Assembly (NCBI GenBank): GCA_963281155.1
Contig: CAUJLY010000003.1
Span: 4,712,001 to 4,776,000 of the forward strand
Length of the DNA: 64,000 nucleotides
Reading direction: 5' to 3'
Source: Rhabditophanes sp. KR3021
Taxonomy: Eukaryota > Nematoda > Chromadorea > Rhabditida > Alloionematidae
Each line of letters starts with the position of its first letter. Positions within the stretch are counted from its first letter, which is position 1. The translations under genes were made by a program, and so were the position numbers. This document shows, piece by piece, positions 25,568 through 37,103 of the stretch. The notes beneath the pieces are model-generated. The model saw nothing but the letters and a program-made list of their open reading frames with translations, did no database searches and had not been told where the DNA came from.

Positions 25568-27267
25568 ATGTCAGAGTCTACTTTTGACTCAGACTTTTCA
25601 TCTGATGATGATATTCTTTTGACCAGCGATGGAACCTTATCCGACAGTTCATTGGTGTCTGATTTGATGACTGAGGATAGTCATGGATCGATTATCTATG
25701 TCCAAGCTAAAAGCAATCGTGCTATTAGAAATAGCAGAGAAACCAAACGAGAACAACGCTTAAAGGGTGTTGAATTGGATCAGTCGTTTACTAGTCCAAA
25801 CAATAACACAAGGTTGGGTCTATATAACGTCAAATCTATTAATGCTAATCAACCTAAATTTGGCAAGTATGCCGATACTATTAATACTAAAAATACAGGA
25901 TTAGACACGACTAATGTCGATTGGGTTAGTGCTAAGAGCTCCCCTGAGTATATTTTTACTAGTGATGATGAAGATGTATCAAATAGTGTTGAGGATGATG
26001 AAATTGCTATTGATAATTTGCTAAAAGATATTGATGCAAATGGGTGGAAAAGATTTGATGATAATATTGAAGTTGCTGATTTCACTGTTCTTCCTCAAAA
26101 CGAATCTTTTTTCGATAAGTACGAACTTCCGCCTAACACATTTGACGGAGCCTTAAAATCTTGTTTTGATATTAACTTTGACGACATTGTCTGTAAGTTT
26201 AGCCATTTATAACCAATTTATGTATTAATTTAGACGTTTATGGAAAAACTAAAAAGTATGAAGAATTATTGTTCAATCGCTTTGCTCAGATGCTTTATAC
26301 TTGCATTAACACTGTTGCTACAAAGGGAGAAGTAGGATTAGCCCGTTTGACATCAATTTTGTTTGATATTTACGGCATTTCTATTGTGGAGTTCAAGAAA
26401 TTGACAGGTTTGAATCTAGGTGAATTTGTAAAGCATAGATATTGCCAAGCTTATTTTAAGATGCACTATGACTCCGAGTGTAACAAGGAAACATTAATCA
26501 TTAATGAGGGGGATATATCTTTCATTGAGCTTAGAAAGGAGATTGTTTCTCTTCGGCGAGACAATACTCTTCTCCAACAAAGGAAAATGCAGTATTGTGA
26601 CAAAATGTTGATTGACATTGGAGAAAGTGAAAGTGTTTTACAAGGAAAAACTCTTATCCTGGATTTAGTTGCAAGATGCTCAGGAGAATGTTTTGATCTT
26701 CAGGAATTGCAAGAGCAATTCTTTAAATTTTATGAATACCCAATGGACGCCAATTTTTTAAAAAGATATTTTATGCGCTCTCATCTTTCAAAAGTAGTCA
26801 AGTATTACTTTGCCGATGTTCTGGAAATTATTAGTTTACCTAGCCAGCCTATCAAGATTAAAAAATTGTGTAATGTTGATGAATATGTTCAAAAATGCAA
26901 CGAAAAAATGAATTACATGAGAAGTGACAAATACAAAGCTGACCTTATTAAATTAGTTGCCACTAAGAAGTATCCTACTCCTGTAAACAAAAAGAAGTAT
27001 CAGCTACCTCAAAAGAAAGAAGTAAATATATGGGATTTGCCCATTAAGAAAATATTCAAAGTTGAGGAAAATATTACTGAAAGAGTAATTATTGCGGATT
27101 CTTCGAATGTCCAATTTTCTGTTACAAATCATGCAAGAAAAGTACCAAAGCATATGTTTACTAGCGTTGAAGTAAGTTCTGACAGCAGCGACGATGAATT
27201 TTGTAATTCTGCTCATAATAGTCAAGATACTTTATGTGATAGGACTTCAATTTATTCTTACGGTTAA
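25568..27267 (+). CDS. Acidic two-exon protein, possibly with LOTUS-like winged-helix domains
   Basis: Exons 25568-26192 and 26234-27267, joined across a 41-bp GTAAGT..TTTAG intron; 552 residues. I do not recognise the family with certainty. Residues 1-40 are Asp/Ser-rich (FDSDFSSDDD). Two helical segments, about residues 220-285 (MLYTCINTVATKGEVGLARL onward) and 330-400 (TLILDLVARCSGECFDLQEL onward), each have the layout of a small winged-helix repeat: long helix, Gly/Glu turn, basic-aromatic helix, hydrophobic strand. OST-HTH/LOTUS domains of germ-granule proteins look like this, but identity is too low to assert. The tail is Ser/Asp-rich. A helix of about 35 residues with Leu/Arg/Gln heptads lies between the two segments. 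Start choice: the first ATG after a strong acceptor; an upstream in-frame ATG at 25520 precedes that acceptor. Confidence 0.7.
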
Positions 27268-28222
27268 ATAATTAAATTGCTGAGTAAAGGATATTCAACA
27301 TTTCTAATTAATATTACAATTTTTTCATTATCTTTTATATTCATATTTCTTACTTTAATAAAATTAAAAATCCATTAATTTCTTTGTAAATACTTGTCTT
27401 TATTAAAGACAGTTTCCTTTCTCATTCAATACTTACGATAAAAAATATTCAATTTTGTATTTGTACTATTACTGACAATATGATCATGTAATATACATAC
27501 TTGATCATCAATTTTTATCTTTAATCATTTCAATTAAGGTAATTATGAATTATTGTGTGTATAATAAGAACATTTTCAGTTACTCACCAGTAAATTTGTT
27601 CATTATACTTTAAAATTCATAATTAATTTCCACAATAATACTAAAAAGATGCATTAAAAAGTTAATAATTGAATTCCATGGTTATGATAATCTTTATTAT
27701 GTTACCTATATATGATGATTTTCTTCACACCAAAGATTTCTGCTTCTGGAGCATTTGAACATCAAAAGTTATTAAATGTTGTATTTAATTCCTATTTATG
27801 ATTTTATCTTCACAATTATCAACACTGTCTTTGTAGTGTATATAAATAACAATTAGCTTGAACTTAATATTAGACATCTATGTTTGATGTTATACTTTTA
27901 TGTATTGACGAAATTTCTTCAATATTCTTATATTAAGTGATTCAAAGAGATAAAAATATTTTAAACACATATTATCTTCTCGTCATGAGTCCAAATAATC
28001 TCGTTGTTTACTATAAAATAAGCATTGCCTAGTCAGGAATAAATATTCTGCCTTCTTTAAAATCAATATTGCGAGGAGGTGTATATACATATTATAATTA
28101 CCTAGCAACGGACTATATGTGTTAACTGTACATTAAATTATAATATTTTTGCTAATATGTCTTATTTATAAATATTTGTATTCTAAATTATACATATTTA
28201 TTATACAGCCTTATAACTCAGC
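27268..28222. other. Intergenic, no supported gene
   Basis: AT-rich spacer between two plus-strand genes, with AATAAAATTAAAA near 27358 as a plausible polyadenylation site for the upstream gene. A TATACAG acceptor at 28207, 15 nt before the next ATG, hints at a 5' UTR intron for the following gene. Confidence 0.45.
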
Positions 28223-28927
28223 ATGCCTAATTTAATTTGTTGCAAATATTGCGAGAGAATGTATTCTCATCATTCTATAAATTTTCACGAACCTAAATGC
28301 CAAGATAATCCAAACTTCAGAGCAAATGAAAAGATATTTTCAGACAAAAATTTCAAACTACCTGAGCTTGTTAGGCAGAGAAAAGCTTCAGAGAGAATCA
28401 AGAGCAGTGCTAAACGATCTAAAACCGTTTCAGCTAGTGATTCAAGAAAGCACGAAGAAAGAAGATATTCCTTACATGGAGGAAATATAAATGGAATTAA
28501 ACTGAAAGCATTAAAAATTGGAGAGACCGTCAACAAGATGAGGTCTCTCGATTTAAAAGAACCTGAGCGACCAAAGACCCAAACTCTATATGAGATATGT
28601 GATGATGAAAATTTACTAGTGTGCTTTGTCTGTGGGATGAAAATATTCACAAAAACCTTACCTGAGCATGAAGAGAGCTGCCTAACTGCATGGGAGAGTG
28701 TTTATCAACAACTTCCAAAACATATTAAAGTGCAAAAACCGAACAAACATATTGTTCCTTCTATTGACGGTACAATTAATATAACTAGGCATAATCAACT
28801 TGCTATTGAAAGTTCGTTAAAATGCCAATTAGCTCGTTGTACTAAGTGCGGTAAGAAGATTAAATTTTCGAGCATTTTAAATCATCAATGCATTCGTTTT
28901 GAACCAACATTTGAAATCTTTTTTTAA
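28223..28927 (+). CDS. C2HC-type zinc-finger protein, ZC2HC1-like
   Basis: Single exon, 234 residues. Three C2HC zinc-binding units are spread along the protein. Unit 1 is near residues 7-26 (CKYCERMYSHHSINFHEPKC, C-x2-C-x11-H-x3-C). Unit 2 is near 137-153 (CFVCGMKIFTKTLPEHEESC). Unit 3 is near 213-228 (CTKCGKKIKFSSILNHQC), with only one residue between the last His and Cys. This C-x2-C-x11/12-H-x3-C pattern is that of the ZC2HC1/FAM164/ZNF474 family, whose members are often expressed in testis or ciliated tissue; molecular function is poorly known. The linkers are basic and Ser-rich. The first unit starts at the N-terminus, which supports this ATG. Confidence 0.75.
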   Translation: MPNLICCKYCERMYSHHSINFHEPKCQDNPNFRANEKIFSDKNFKLPELVRQRKASERIKSSAKRSKTVSASDSRKHEERRYSLHGGNINGIKLKALKIGETVNKMRSLDLKEPERPKTQTLYEICDDENLLVCFVCGMKIFTKTLPEHEESCLTAWESVYQQLPKHIKVQKPNKHIVPSIDGTINITRHNQLAIESSLKCQLARCTKCGKKIKFSSILNHQCIRFEPTFEIFF

Positions 28928-29944
28928 TAATGCCATCTATTTACAGTCTGATAAATATTTTTTAAATTAGTTTAAGTAACAAGCAACTTTATACATATTT
29001 GTGATTTCATAGATAATAAAAGTACAAATTCAGATGAACATATTGTTTCTTATCTTTTCAAAATATCAAAGATAAATCTCATTCTCAGTAATCGTAATTA
29101 CGCATCAAAAAATTTAGTAATATTTACACCATATTAAAAAATATTATGAACGAAATGTTAGGAGGTTTAAAAAATAAATCCATGCATTTGAAATGAAGCA
29201 AATCAAATATTATCGTAAGCCAATTATTTGGTAATCATTTTTAAAATGCCGAAAACCTGAAGGACACTCCAACATAAGAGTTTATTATGAAACTTAGACA
29301 CTAAAAAACAGTGATAGATTTGGAAACAAATTATACTACAGCTTGATTGAAATGAATAAATTGATGATAGGTCAGATATTTGTAACTTTTCTTACTTCAT
29401 ACTTAACCACATGGATAGTAGTTACGTGCAGCATATTCAATTTTACCTTTAATGAAAGTGGAATTTTTTCTTTGTTTTGGTTTAAAACAATGCCTTTGTG
29501 TGATGGAATAGTAACTTTACTCATTTTGGATTTTTTAGAAGTTTTTAATAGTCTATTCAGAATTCAATCGGATGTTTTATTTAAATAAAACACTTAAAAT
29601 TGACTGACATCCTTAGACGTACATAGATCCCTATTAGATAATGTACAATAATACAGATGGCATCATTTACAATTAACTTATTGCGATTAAGTAGTAATTT
29701 AACATAAATAACGTGGAAAATTTGTAAGAGATTATTTATTTACTTGATTCGTAAATAAGTAAAATGTGCAAGAATATAAAACATAAACTAATATTGAAAT
29801 GTAACCACCTGAAACTGTTTGATAATGTACATTGAATTATATTTAAACAATTAAAGATACAAATAATGCATAAAATAAATCACAAAATATTCTTTTAGAT
29901 CAGCTTAGCAAATCAAGTTCGAAAGTTTAAATTTGCGGTTGATT
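28928..29944. other. Intergenic between convergent genes; small open frames of unknown status
   Basis: AT-rich. The only notable content is 29343-29588, open on plus for 81 codons with a hydrophobic translation. Antisense to it on minus is a 50-codon frame from an ATG near 29548 ending in VRKVTNI. Neither resembles a known family. I do not call a gene. Confidence 0.35.
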
Positions 29945-31036
29945 TTATGACTTTACATTTTTCATTCTTTTTACTCTTTGACGCATATTGTTAAACCAAT
30001 TTTTGATAACGTTTGATTCTACGTTTAATTCACCGGCTAATTGATGCATATAGTTACGACTTGGTCGATCATTTTTAGCGAAAGCCTTATCTAATACTTT
30101 GTGACTGTAACTATTCAAAACAACTCTCTTCTTCCTTTTAACTATACCCAAACTACAATGTTTAAATTTCTTCTCTCCATGAACTAAATCTGTATTTTGA
30201 ACATCTTTGTTTATCTCCTAAAATTAGTTTCAAATGTTCTGGAGAAAAATAAAACTTACGAGGGCATTAGTTCGCCATTTAATAATTTCATTTGTACTCA
30301 TACCGTCATTTAGCAGAGTTTCAGTTTCCTTAACCCATGTCATTAACAATGGTTTGATTTTATGCATATTGGCTAAAGATAAGTTTAATGCTTCGAACCG
30401 TGAAATGGTTGTTTGTGACAGACCTTCTCCTTTTAATTGTTCTCCAACGTCTCCTTGAGTAAAAGCCCATTTAATTCTTGTTTGCTTAAATGTAGCAACA
30501 AATGCTTCCAGCATTTCGAATTCAGTTTTAAATTCAGCACAGCTATCATTTCTTTCAGTTTCTTTTGGACTATCAGGTGTTAAATGGGATTCTGTAACAC
30601 TTTCAGTACTTTTGGAAGTACAAGGACTAGACAAAGAATTTGGTATAGTTTCCTCAGAATTTGTAGGACAATATGTAGAATTGTTTGCAACAGACGTTTC
30701 ATTCGCCGTTCTTTGATCACGCAGCATTTGACATGTTTGAAGCAAAAATGTCATAACATCATCTTTCTGATTTTCCAAATTATCCCTTAATAGGCTTGTC
30801 GAACAAAGGCTATTCAAAATGGCATTAGAAGGGGAGAAGTTGCTAAGGTCTATGTTGGAACTCAATACGTCCCCAAACGTTACTGAAAGATCTGCTTGTT
30901 CAGTGATACATTTCAACTCGGCTAACTGCAATGCTCTTTTTAAGTTTTGAATATTAAGCCAGCTTTGCAAGATTGTTGGATTTATTTGTGAGACTAGCGA
31001 CTGATATAAAACGTTGTCATTAAGAAAGGGCGACAT
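29945..31036 (-). CDS. POU-domain homeobox transcription factor with atypical homeodomain
   Basis: DNA-binding nuclear factor with a bipartite POU domain. Exons 31036-30260 and 30217-29945; 349 residues. The N-terminus is Ser/Thr/Asn-rich. The POU-specific domain spans about residues 172-242: FVATFKQTRIKWAFTQGDVG, then SQTTISRFEALNLSLANMHK and IKPLLMTWVKETE. The GDVG and TISRFEALNLS spellings are closest to class II (Oct1/Pdm type; nematode CEH-18 is the comparable divergent member). A linker of about 45 residues follows. The homeodomain, about 286-345, ends in NVIKNWFNNMRQRVKRMK. The family signature WFCNRRQ is therefore WFNNMRQ: Cys50, almost invariant in POU proteins, is Asn, and Arg52 is Met; Asn51 is kept. 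The intron is 42 bp. A TTCAAG acceptor sits just before the ATG, so a 5' UTR exon is likely. Confidence 0.85.
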
Positions 31037-31270
31037 CGCTGCTAATACTTGAAATGAATAAAAACGGGGAATATGTTACATATTATCTTAAAATTTGAAT
31101 ATAAATGCAATGAATTGTCTACATTATTTAATGTCGAACCTTATTTTTTAACCAAATAATTTTGCTGCTGAGGGTGATACAAGATGCTGTCATAGGACCA
31201 TTTCCCCCCTTGAAAGACTTGAGGAGCATAGACAGTGAAATATTGACTCGATTGCCTTTGCCATCGCTCA

Positions 31271-32580
31271 TCACGATGTATAGGTCTTCTTCATGGGGTA
31301 ATAAGCTGATCGAGACTCTTTCATAGTTGGATGAAGCTGAACTGGATATTTTCCCGAGCTAGAGGTTGCAGAGTAATTGACTTGTTGAGGACGACGATCA
31401 AATGGTACAAAGGAGTCCGTAACGATCGAAGTAGTGTTCAAGGATTGACAAGTATTCACGTTGGAGCTTCTAGAAGGATGGAATTCCCTTGATCTGACTC
31501 CTGTTCTCTTCTGACTTCTAGACAAGATTGATGCATCTGATGGTGGGGAAAGTGACTTGGCACCATGGGTAGAAGAATCAGCGTAGGAGCAACGACCCCG
31601 AACATCTGCAATTTTCAATCCACTTGCCTTGACTGGCTCATCATAAAAGATTTGGCATTTTTGTTCAGTCATTGGAATGAGATCAGCTCCCAAGTGAGTT
31701 TGAGAATCAACAATCTTACGTACCCTGATACTTGATGGAGGAACTCCTGACCAAATCTCATTCACACCAATATTTTCAAGATCATCTTCATTACCATCTT
31801 TTCCGACAGAACCATCATTGTAAAAGGAAGCAGTTGAACATTCGGAAGTATTAGGGCCAGAAGACAATTCAGTTTCGCCTTTCTTAGCAAAGTTTCCATA
31901 ACTTGGAGTCAGCGAGTTTTTTCTTTTGAAGTGGTGTTCAGGTGATCCAATTGATGGAGTAGAAGCTTTCAAAACGGAGTTTGTAGGAAATTGTCGTTTA
32001 GCGCCCTTTCCATCAGACTGACTTTTAATTGATAAGGCAGTTACCGGTGATGTTTGAGTGAGACTATTGTGACTTTTGATTGAAGGAGCAGTTACTCCGG
32101 AGGTACAGCTGGACTTTTGGCTGTTCATTGATAAAGCAGTGTTTGCTGAGGTTGGGGCATTCGAAACATAAGATGTGCCAATATTTTCAGAGTCACGAAG
32201 AGCCGAATAAGACGGGGCCATGTAGATCTTATTGGAGTTGATAGCAGAAGTCGGAGTCATGCAATCTTCATAGAGAGGTTCGTCTTCGCGTAGGAGTTGT
32301 GGAGGCTGTTCAATTGTCTGTTTTCGAAATGACTCAGGAGTATCTTGCTTGTCCTGCTTAACACAAAACGCTTGCCCACGAGCCTTATTGAAAATCTTGT
32401 CAAGCATACATTCTACGTTTTCAAAAGCTGTTGAAGCCTAAACGAAGAGGTTTACTAATATTGAGATTGTTTAATTTAACTTACGTAACCGTCAGCCAAT
32501 GGAAGATTAGGGTTGCTTGCTTTCCTAGAAAGACTTTTCTTAGAAGCCACTTTCTTAAACGGAGTTGTGTTTGAATTCAT
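31271..32580 (-). CDS. Unrecognised Ser-rich disordered protein A
   Basis: Exons 32580-32485 and 32437-31271; 420 residues, joined by a 47-bp GTAAGT..TTTAG intron in phase 0. I do not recognise it. It is Ser/Thr/Pro/Asn-rich and basic at the N-terminus (KKVASKKSLSRKASNPN). It has three imperfect copies of a TALSIKSQ/TAPSIKSH/TALSMNSQ unit near residues 120-165. No membrane segment or enzyme motif is seen, so it is probably intrinsically disordered. The frame is open upstream to an ATG at 32754, but the extra 58 residues are Ile/Phe-rich and look like translated promoter, so the start at 32580 is preferred. It lies head to head with protein B, 205 bp apart. Confidence 0.7.
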
Positions 32581-32725
32581 AAAAATTATAAAGAATCCTA
32601 GCATGACATCCTTTAGTCCTTCGATACTTAAATAGCATATAGATTTGAATATAAATTTGGGTATAAATTTGGATATTATTAGATCAGCGCACAATTTAAT
32701 GATGTGACTATTAAAATTTTGCCTG

Positions 32726-32733
32726 TATAAAAG
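32726..32733 (+). promoter_or_regulatory. Candidate TATA box for protein B
   Basis: TATAAAAG lies 53 nt upstream of the ATG at 32786 in the 205-bp spacer of the head-to-head gene pair. The same octamer sits just upstream of the secreted-protein gene at 61555, which supports it as the preferred core element of this genome. Confidence 0.45.
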
Positions 32734-32785
32734 TGAGTTAAAATTCCATTCCATTAATAAAGTGTAAATCTATTTACTGACCAGC

Positions 32786-34604
32786 ATGCATCGCCTACGT
32801 TCAAAATCTAACAGCTCCAAAAGATCCAATGAAGATTCGTCAAAGAGAAAGGTCAAAATATCAGCTATTCCCGTTCGTGTAGATTTAGGTAATTTATATA
32901 TTGAAATGTATAGTATATTTTTTAGTCAACAAGGAACAAACAATCAATTCGACTGGTTATTTAGGTGACGTGTCAGATTCGGCAAATGCTACTCAACAAA
33001 TCAAGCCTGCCACTAAGAATGGTCAAAATTGTAAAGGTGTTTGGTTGGCTGATTGGAGCCAATGTAATTCTATGGATAATGCAAAGGAGGAGATGAAGGC
33101 CTATGAAACTTGTTGCATCGATGAATCAACTCTACCCTTGGTCGTAAATAGCACAGTTGTTGCTCCAACCATTAAAGCCCACCCACTCAAGAATCGAAGG
33201 CGTGCCGAAGAATTGAAGCACTATTTAGTGGGAGATGAATCTAAGGCCACTTTGAGACCTATTCAAGAGATCAAGGATACTCGTCTTCGAAGTGCAACCT
33301 CATCTGTTCTAACTCCCTCCACGAACTTTGAAGAGCCTTCTACTATAAAAAGCAACGACTCTGAATCAACGATGGCATTTTACGAAACTTTCAGACACCA
33401 AAAGAAAGCTATAAATTGCGGATCGAAGGTTATGGAAGAATTAAGTGAAAAAAGTGGAGAATATCGCCCAACTTTGAACTCCCCGGCTCTTCCTAAGCCC
33501 CCAAACCAACTTGACGACACTGAAGTTGCTGCAATGGCCAGAAGGATGATGAGGAAAGGAAGAAAAGTGTCGCCAATCATCAAGTTCCAGGATGACAAGA
33601 TTGGAAATACCATCTCTGAGAAGGACGTGTCATCGAGTATCTCTCAAAATCCTGCTCAACCTGACTCCAAGGCTCATCGCAAGTCTATTCGAAAGACATT
33701 TGCTCAAGAATTAGAGGAAACTTCTTGTGGAAAAGCATTGATGACTCGTGTGGCTAACTTTGAAAAGGAGGCGATTGACTGCAATCAAACATTCAGAGAC
33801 AATCTAGAAGATACTCTTGCTCGATTCGACATCCATTGCATTGCCAATTCAACTGAAAGAATGTGCGACAACAATGACCATCAAAACACCTTCCCCGACA
33901 AAATGACTCACGCTCGGTACTTGTCAACAAGTTACGTCAAAGGAATTGGGTATACTTCAGTCAATACGTGCACTACGATTGACCAGTCAAGTAGATTCGG
34001 GGGTCAATCTCTTCGCCATTTTGAAGGTCCAGAGATGGTTAGAGTGGAGTCTGTTTCTGAAAACACCGCTCCTACATCTGTTGCTGTCAGTGAATTGAAA
34101 TGTAATGGAACAAGTCCTTCAAAACACTCCATTATCGATGATCACAAGCGCAGATCAAACCTATCTCTCTTCCCAACAGAGACTACTCAAAATGAACTGG
34201 TAACTGCCATTTCTGTTGCTGAGGAAGATAGCCAAACTTCCGTTCAAAAAGATGCGCTTACCTTCAACTCCACCTCTTCAACTAATGGTAGTGAATCAAG
34301 CTACTCCAGAACTTTGACCACTGAACTTGTCCAGGAAGGACAACCAAACCTGGCTCCAGATGGCAAGAGCAGTCTCGTCCAAGCTTCCCTTCATTATACC
34401 GTTCCCAAACCATTCATTGAAGATGTCCTGATTGAAGACTTCAAAGGCGAGATGCTCCAATCCGTAAATGATTTATGCGATTTTCTAACCGACAAAGTGA
34501 AAAATGAGCATGCCATCGAATTAGTTCAGAAGAAATTCATCGAGAATGCCAAATTCTTGTACGAGTTTTACTTTGTCTCCAGCAGACAACAATCCAACCA
34601 GTAG
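32786..34604 (+). CDS. Unrecognised Ser-rich disordered protein B
   Basis: Exons 32786-32888 and 32965-34604; 580 residues, joined by a 76-bp GTAATT..TTTAG intron inside VRVDLGDVSD. I do not recognise it. The N-terminus is very basic and Ser-rich (MHRLRSKSNSSKRSNEDSSK). The middle is Ser/Thr/Pro/Lys-rich and likely disordered, with an RKSIRKTFAQELEE segment. The last 50 residues are predicted helical (LIEDFKGEMLQSVNDLCDFL onward, ending in YEFYFVSSRQQSNQ) and may be the one folded or interaction part. Codon use is less AT-biased than in its neighbours, as in protein A, BTB and the URB1 relative, suggesting strong expression or selection in this cluster. It shares its promoter region with protein A. 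Confidence 0.7.
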
Positions 34605-35069
34605 TTTATCTGTAATTTATCTGTACTGTTTAGGCAACTATTCTCTGTATTACTTAGTGATAATTTTTCTGTACTATTATGGCTTTCAGCAATACTAACC
34701 AACACTTATTAAAACATTTGTACCCATTGTCTAATAAATTTTTGATAGTATATGTAAGGTTAAAAAACTATTTAATGTCTTTGGTAAATACAGCTTTTTC
34801 CTTTGTTGATTTAGAATCGTATAGCTTGTACCACATCAAGGAAGCTTTTACATTAAAAGATTACAAAACACATAAAAGACAACTATTGTGGAATATCGTT
34901 TACAATTGTCAAATCACACGTTGTAAATTTAAGTTATTAGTGACGATTCTAAAATCATCGTAAATTTGAATTTAAAAAGGTTTTAATATTAAAATTGGTG
35001 TTGTCGAAAAAGATAAAAACAGAGGATTGTAATTCATTTCACGAGTTGTCATAGATACGTATTTAAAAA
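34605..35069. other. Intergenic with an unassigned 94-codon frame
   Basis: Between two plus-strand genes. A plus frame at 34679-34963 could encode 94 residues rich in Leu, Tyr and Lys but shows no family likeness or signal peptide. It may be chance. No other feature seen. Confidence 0.35.
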
Positions 35070-36989
35070 ATGGCTGAATCGGTAAGGATTGCTAAGCTTG
35101 ATGATGGTGTATCTGTGATTGGCACAACAGATTATTGTGACCAAAATGTAATTGTCGATCAAGTCAAACATTTCCAAGATATGAATGAAGAAAAAGATAT
35201 TATAGAAGATGGTCAAGAAAAAGTTATTGTAGAAGATGGGCAAGAAAGAGCTGTGATTGAAGATACGTCTGACAAGGAAGAGCTGGAAGATGGAGAGTTG
35301 TCTGATGATGACATTGGTATGTTTAAAGAAACGAAGGTAAATGAATACAAAGCCTTTTTAGAGACTATTGTTACTACCAAGAAAGACTCGAGAGGTCCAA
35401 GAGAACCAAAGGACATTGGTGAAATGAACTTCAATATCTGGAACGAAGTTGCCGAGCTCAAGAATATGCCATTCGAAGATAAATTTAGAGTGCATGAAAT
35501 GGATCCGTATGCCGACCTTAATCCGTTTAGTCCCACGACATCAAATGGCCTCGATTGCTCAGGTTTAACAGAGGACGAGCGCATTTTGATTGAAAAGAGG
35601 CGAGCTTTTCAGAATAAAATGAAGTATCTCGGGGAGGAATTTATTCCATCTCAAAAGCTATTATGCAAATTTTATCGAGATGGATACTGCAGGGAGGGTG
35701 TGAGTTGTGTTTATTCTCATAAACTCGAAGACTCCAACCGAATTCCGGAACTTTGCGAATTTTACAAGCATAAAAGCTGCTCACGTGGTTTACAATGTAA
35801 GATGATGCACGGCGAATTTCCTTGTTATCCTTTCCATGCTCATAACAAGTGTTCCTATGAGTTTCGTAAGAAGTGCAAGTTTTCACACGAACCACTCGAT
35901 AAAATTGGTATTCAAATTATTGAAGGAATGAAAGAAGATCGTAAGAAACAAGCCATGCTTCATAATAAGCAAGCGAGGGACGAGGCAATAAATAAAGCGT
36001 TTGATGATTGGAAATCTGATTTTGACATGAGAAAGTTCACTGAGTACCATCGTGGAATTTACGAGCAGTTCGCAATAGTCGCAAATGTCAAAAATGAAGT
36101 GAAATCAGAAGTTGTTGGAATCGAATCTACCAATCAACCAACCAATCAATTTATTGAGGAATGTCTTGAAGTAACTCCAGGAATAAGGGAAGAAAAGGAA
36201 ATAAAGGCGGAATTAGGTTGTTTGGATGATTTAATAAATTCTCCTCCTGCGACTCCAGAAGAAATTAGAAATGAAATTAGCGATCAAATTGATATAAAGA
36301 AAGAATGCACAGGGGAAAAAGGGTTGAACGTCTCCTCTGAAGGAAGCACGCTCAGTTCAAGCGAAGAACCACCTGTTGAAAAGTCGTTTAACGTTCTGAC
36401 TGATTTGTCTTTTGACATATTTGCGATGGTTGATAAAGAAATTGCTTTAAAAGCAAAGAGAAGCAAATTGTACAATGGAATGATGGATGAAGAAAACGAG
36501 GCCAAGAAGACAATCAGGATCTCAACTCCATTTATTCCACAGGTAGAACGTATTTCAAAGCCATTAATTATGGATAAGCCGAAACTCCCACTACTGTCTA
36601 ATTCTTCAAATCCCAATAAAATGAGTGGAAATAATATTAATTGGGTTAGGCCATGTGACATTATTTATGAGAAATTAGAAAGAAAAGCGCCATCAAGTTC
36701 GAATTGGACTCCAATGAATACTTTTGATGTAATTTCTGGGCAAAGAAAGATCCATGATAAGCGTCATTTCAATAATCCGCCTATCAGGGAGCAGGAATGC
36801 AATGAGAGTGGTTATAATAGTATTAAAAGGACGGTAAAACAAGCTGATAGTGCTCATTATTCCCGAATAAATACCTACGAATCAACTGCTCATCCACAAG
36901 GGAATGGTCTAAGAAAAAGAAAATTGTCGAATGAAAATCCAAATGGCTATCAAAATTCTCGTAAATTTCCAAAGAAATATTCTGATTGA
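35070..36989 (+). CDS. CCCH zinc-finger protein of the ZC3H4/6/8 (Suppressor of sable) family
   Basis: Single exon, 639 residues. The family binds RNA and restrains unproductive nuclear transcription. The N-terminus has acidic repeats (IIEDGQEKVIVEDGQERAVI) leading to ELEDGELSDDDIGM, the ELEDGELSDD signature of this family. Three CCCH fingers follow at about 198-275: C-x7-C-x5-C-x3-H (CKFYRDGYCREGVSCVYSH), C-x7-C-x5-C-x3-H (CEFYKHKSCSRGLQCKMMH) and a third within FPCYPFHAHNKCSYEFRKKC followed by KFSH. In the third finger the middle spacing is seven residues, where relatives have five. The HGEFPC linker between fingers 2 and 3 is the usual one (MHNEFPC in relatives). The rest is charged and low complexity. 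AATAAA at 37024-37029 lies just past the stop. Confidence 0.85.
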   Translation: MAESVRIAKLDDGVSVIGTTDYCDQNVIVDQVKHFQDMNEEKDIIEDGQEKVIVEDGQERAVIEDTSDKEELEDGELSDDDIGMFKETKVNEYKAFLETIVTTKKDSRGPREPKDIGEMNFNIWNEVAELKNMPFEDKFRVHEMDPYADLNPFSPTTSNGLDCSGLTEDERILIEKRRAFQNKMKYLGEEFIPSQKLLCKFYRDGYCREGVSCVYSHKLEDSNRIPELCEFYKHKSCSRGLQCKMMHGEFPCYPFHAHNKCSYEFRKKCKFSHEPLDKIGIQIIEGMKEDRKKQAMLHNKQARDEAINKAFDDWKSDFDMRKFTEYHRGIYEQFAIVANVKNEVKSEVVGIESTNQPTNQFIEECLEVTPGIREEKEIKAELGCLDDLINSPPATPEEIRNEISDQIDIKKECTGEKGLNVSSEGSTLSSSEEPPVEKSFNVLTDLSFDIFAMVDKEIALKAKRSKLYNGMMDEENEAKKTIRISTPFIPQVERISKPLIMDKPKLPLLSNSSNPNKMSGNNINWVRPCDIIYEKLERKAPSSSNWTPMNTFDVISGQRKIHDKRHFNNPPIREQECNESGYNSIKRTVKQADSAHYSRINTYESTAHPQGNGLRKRKLSNENPNGYQNSRKFPKKYSD

Positions 36990-37103
36990 TGTCATTCATT
37001 TTTAAATTCTGTCGTCGTTTCATAATAAATCTTGAATAAATGTAAATTTTGGCTTAAATAATTTTGGCGTTGTCATCTTACATATTTATTCGTATTTTCT
37101 GAA

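Noticed and set aside
32581..32754. 58-residue N-terminal extension of protein A
   Set aside because: Ile/Phe/Lys-rich translation unlike the Ser-rich protein and overlapping the shared promoter.
35213..35584. Minus frames inside the ZC3H gene (also 36284-36661)
   Set aside because: Mirror images of acidic low-complexity coding sequence on the other strand.
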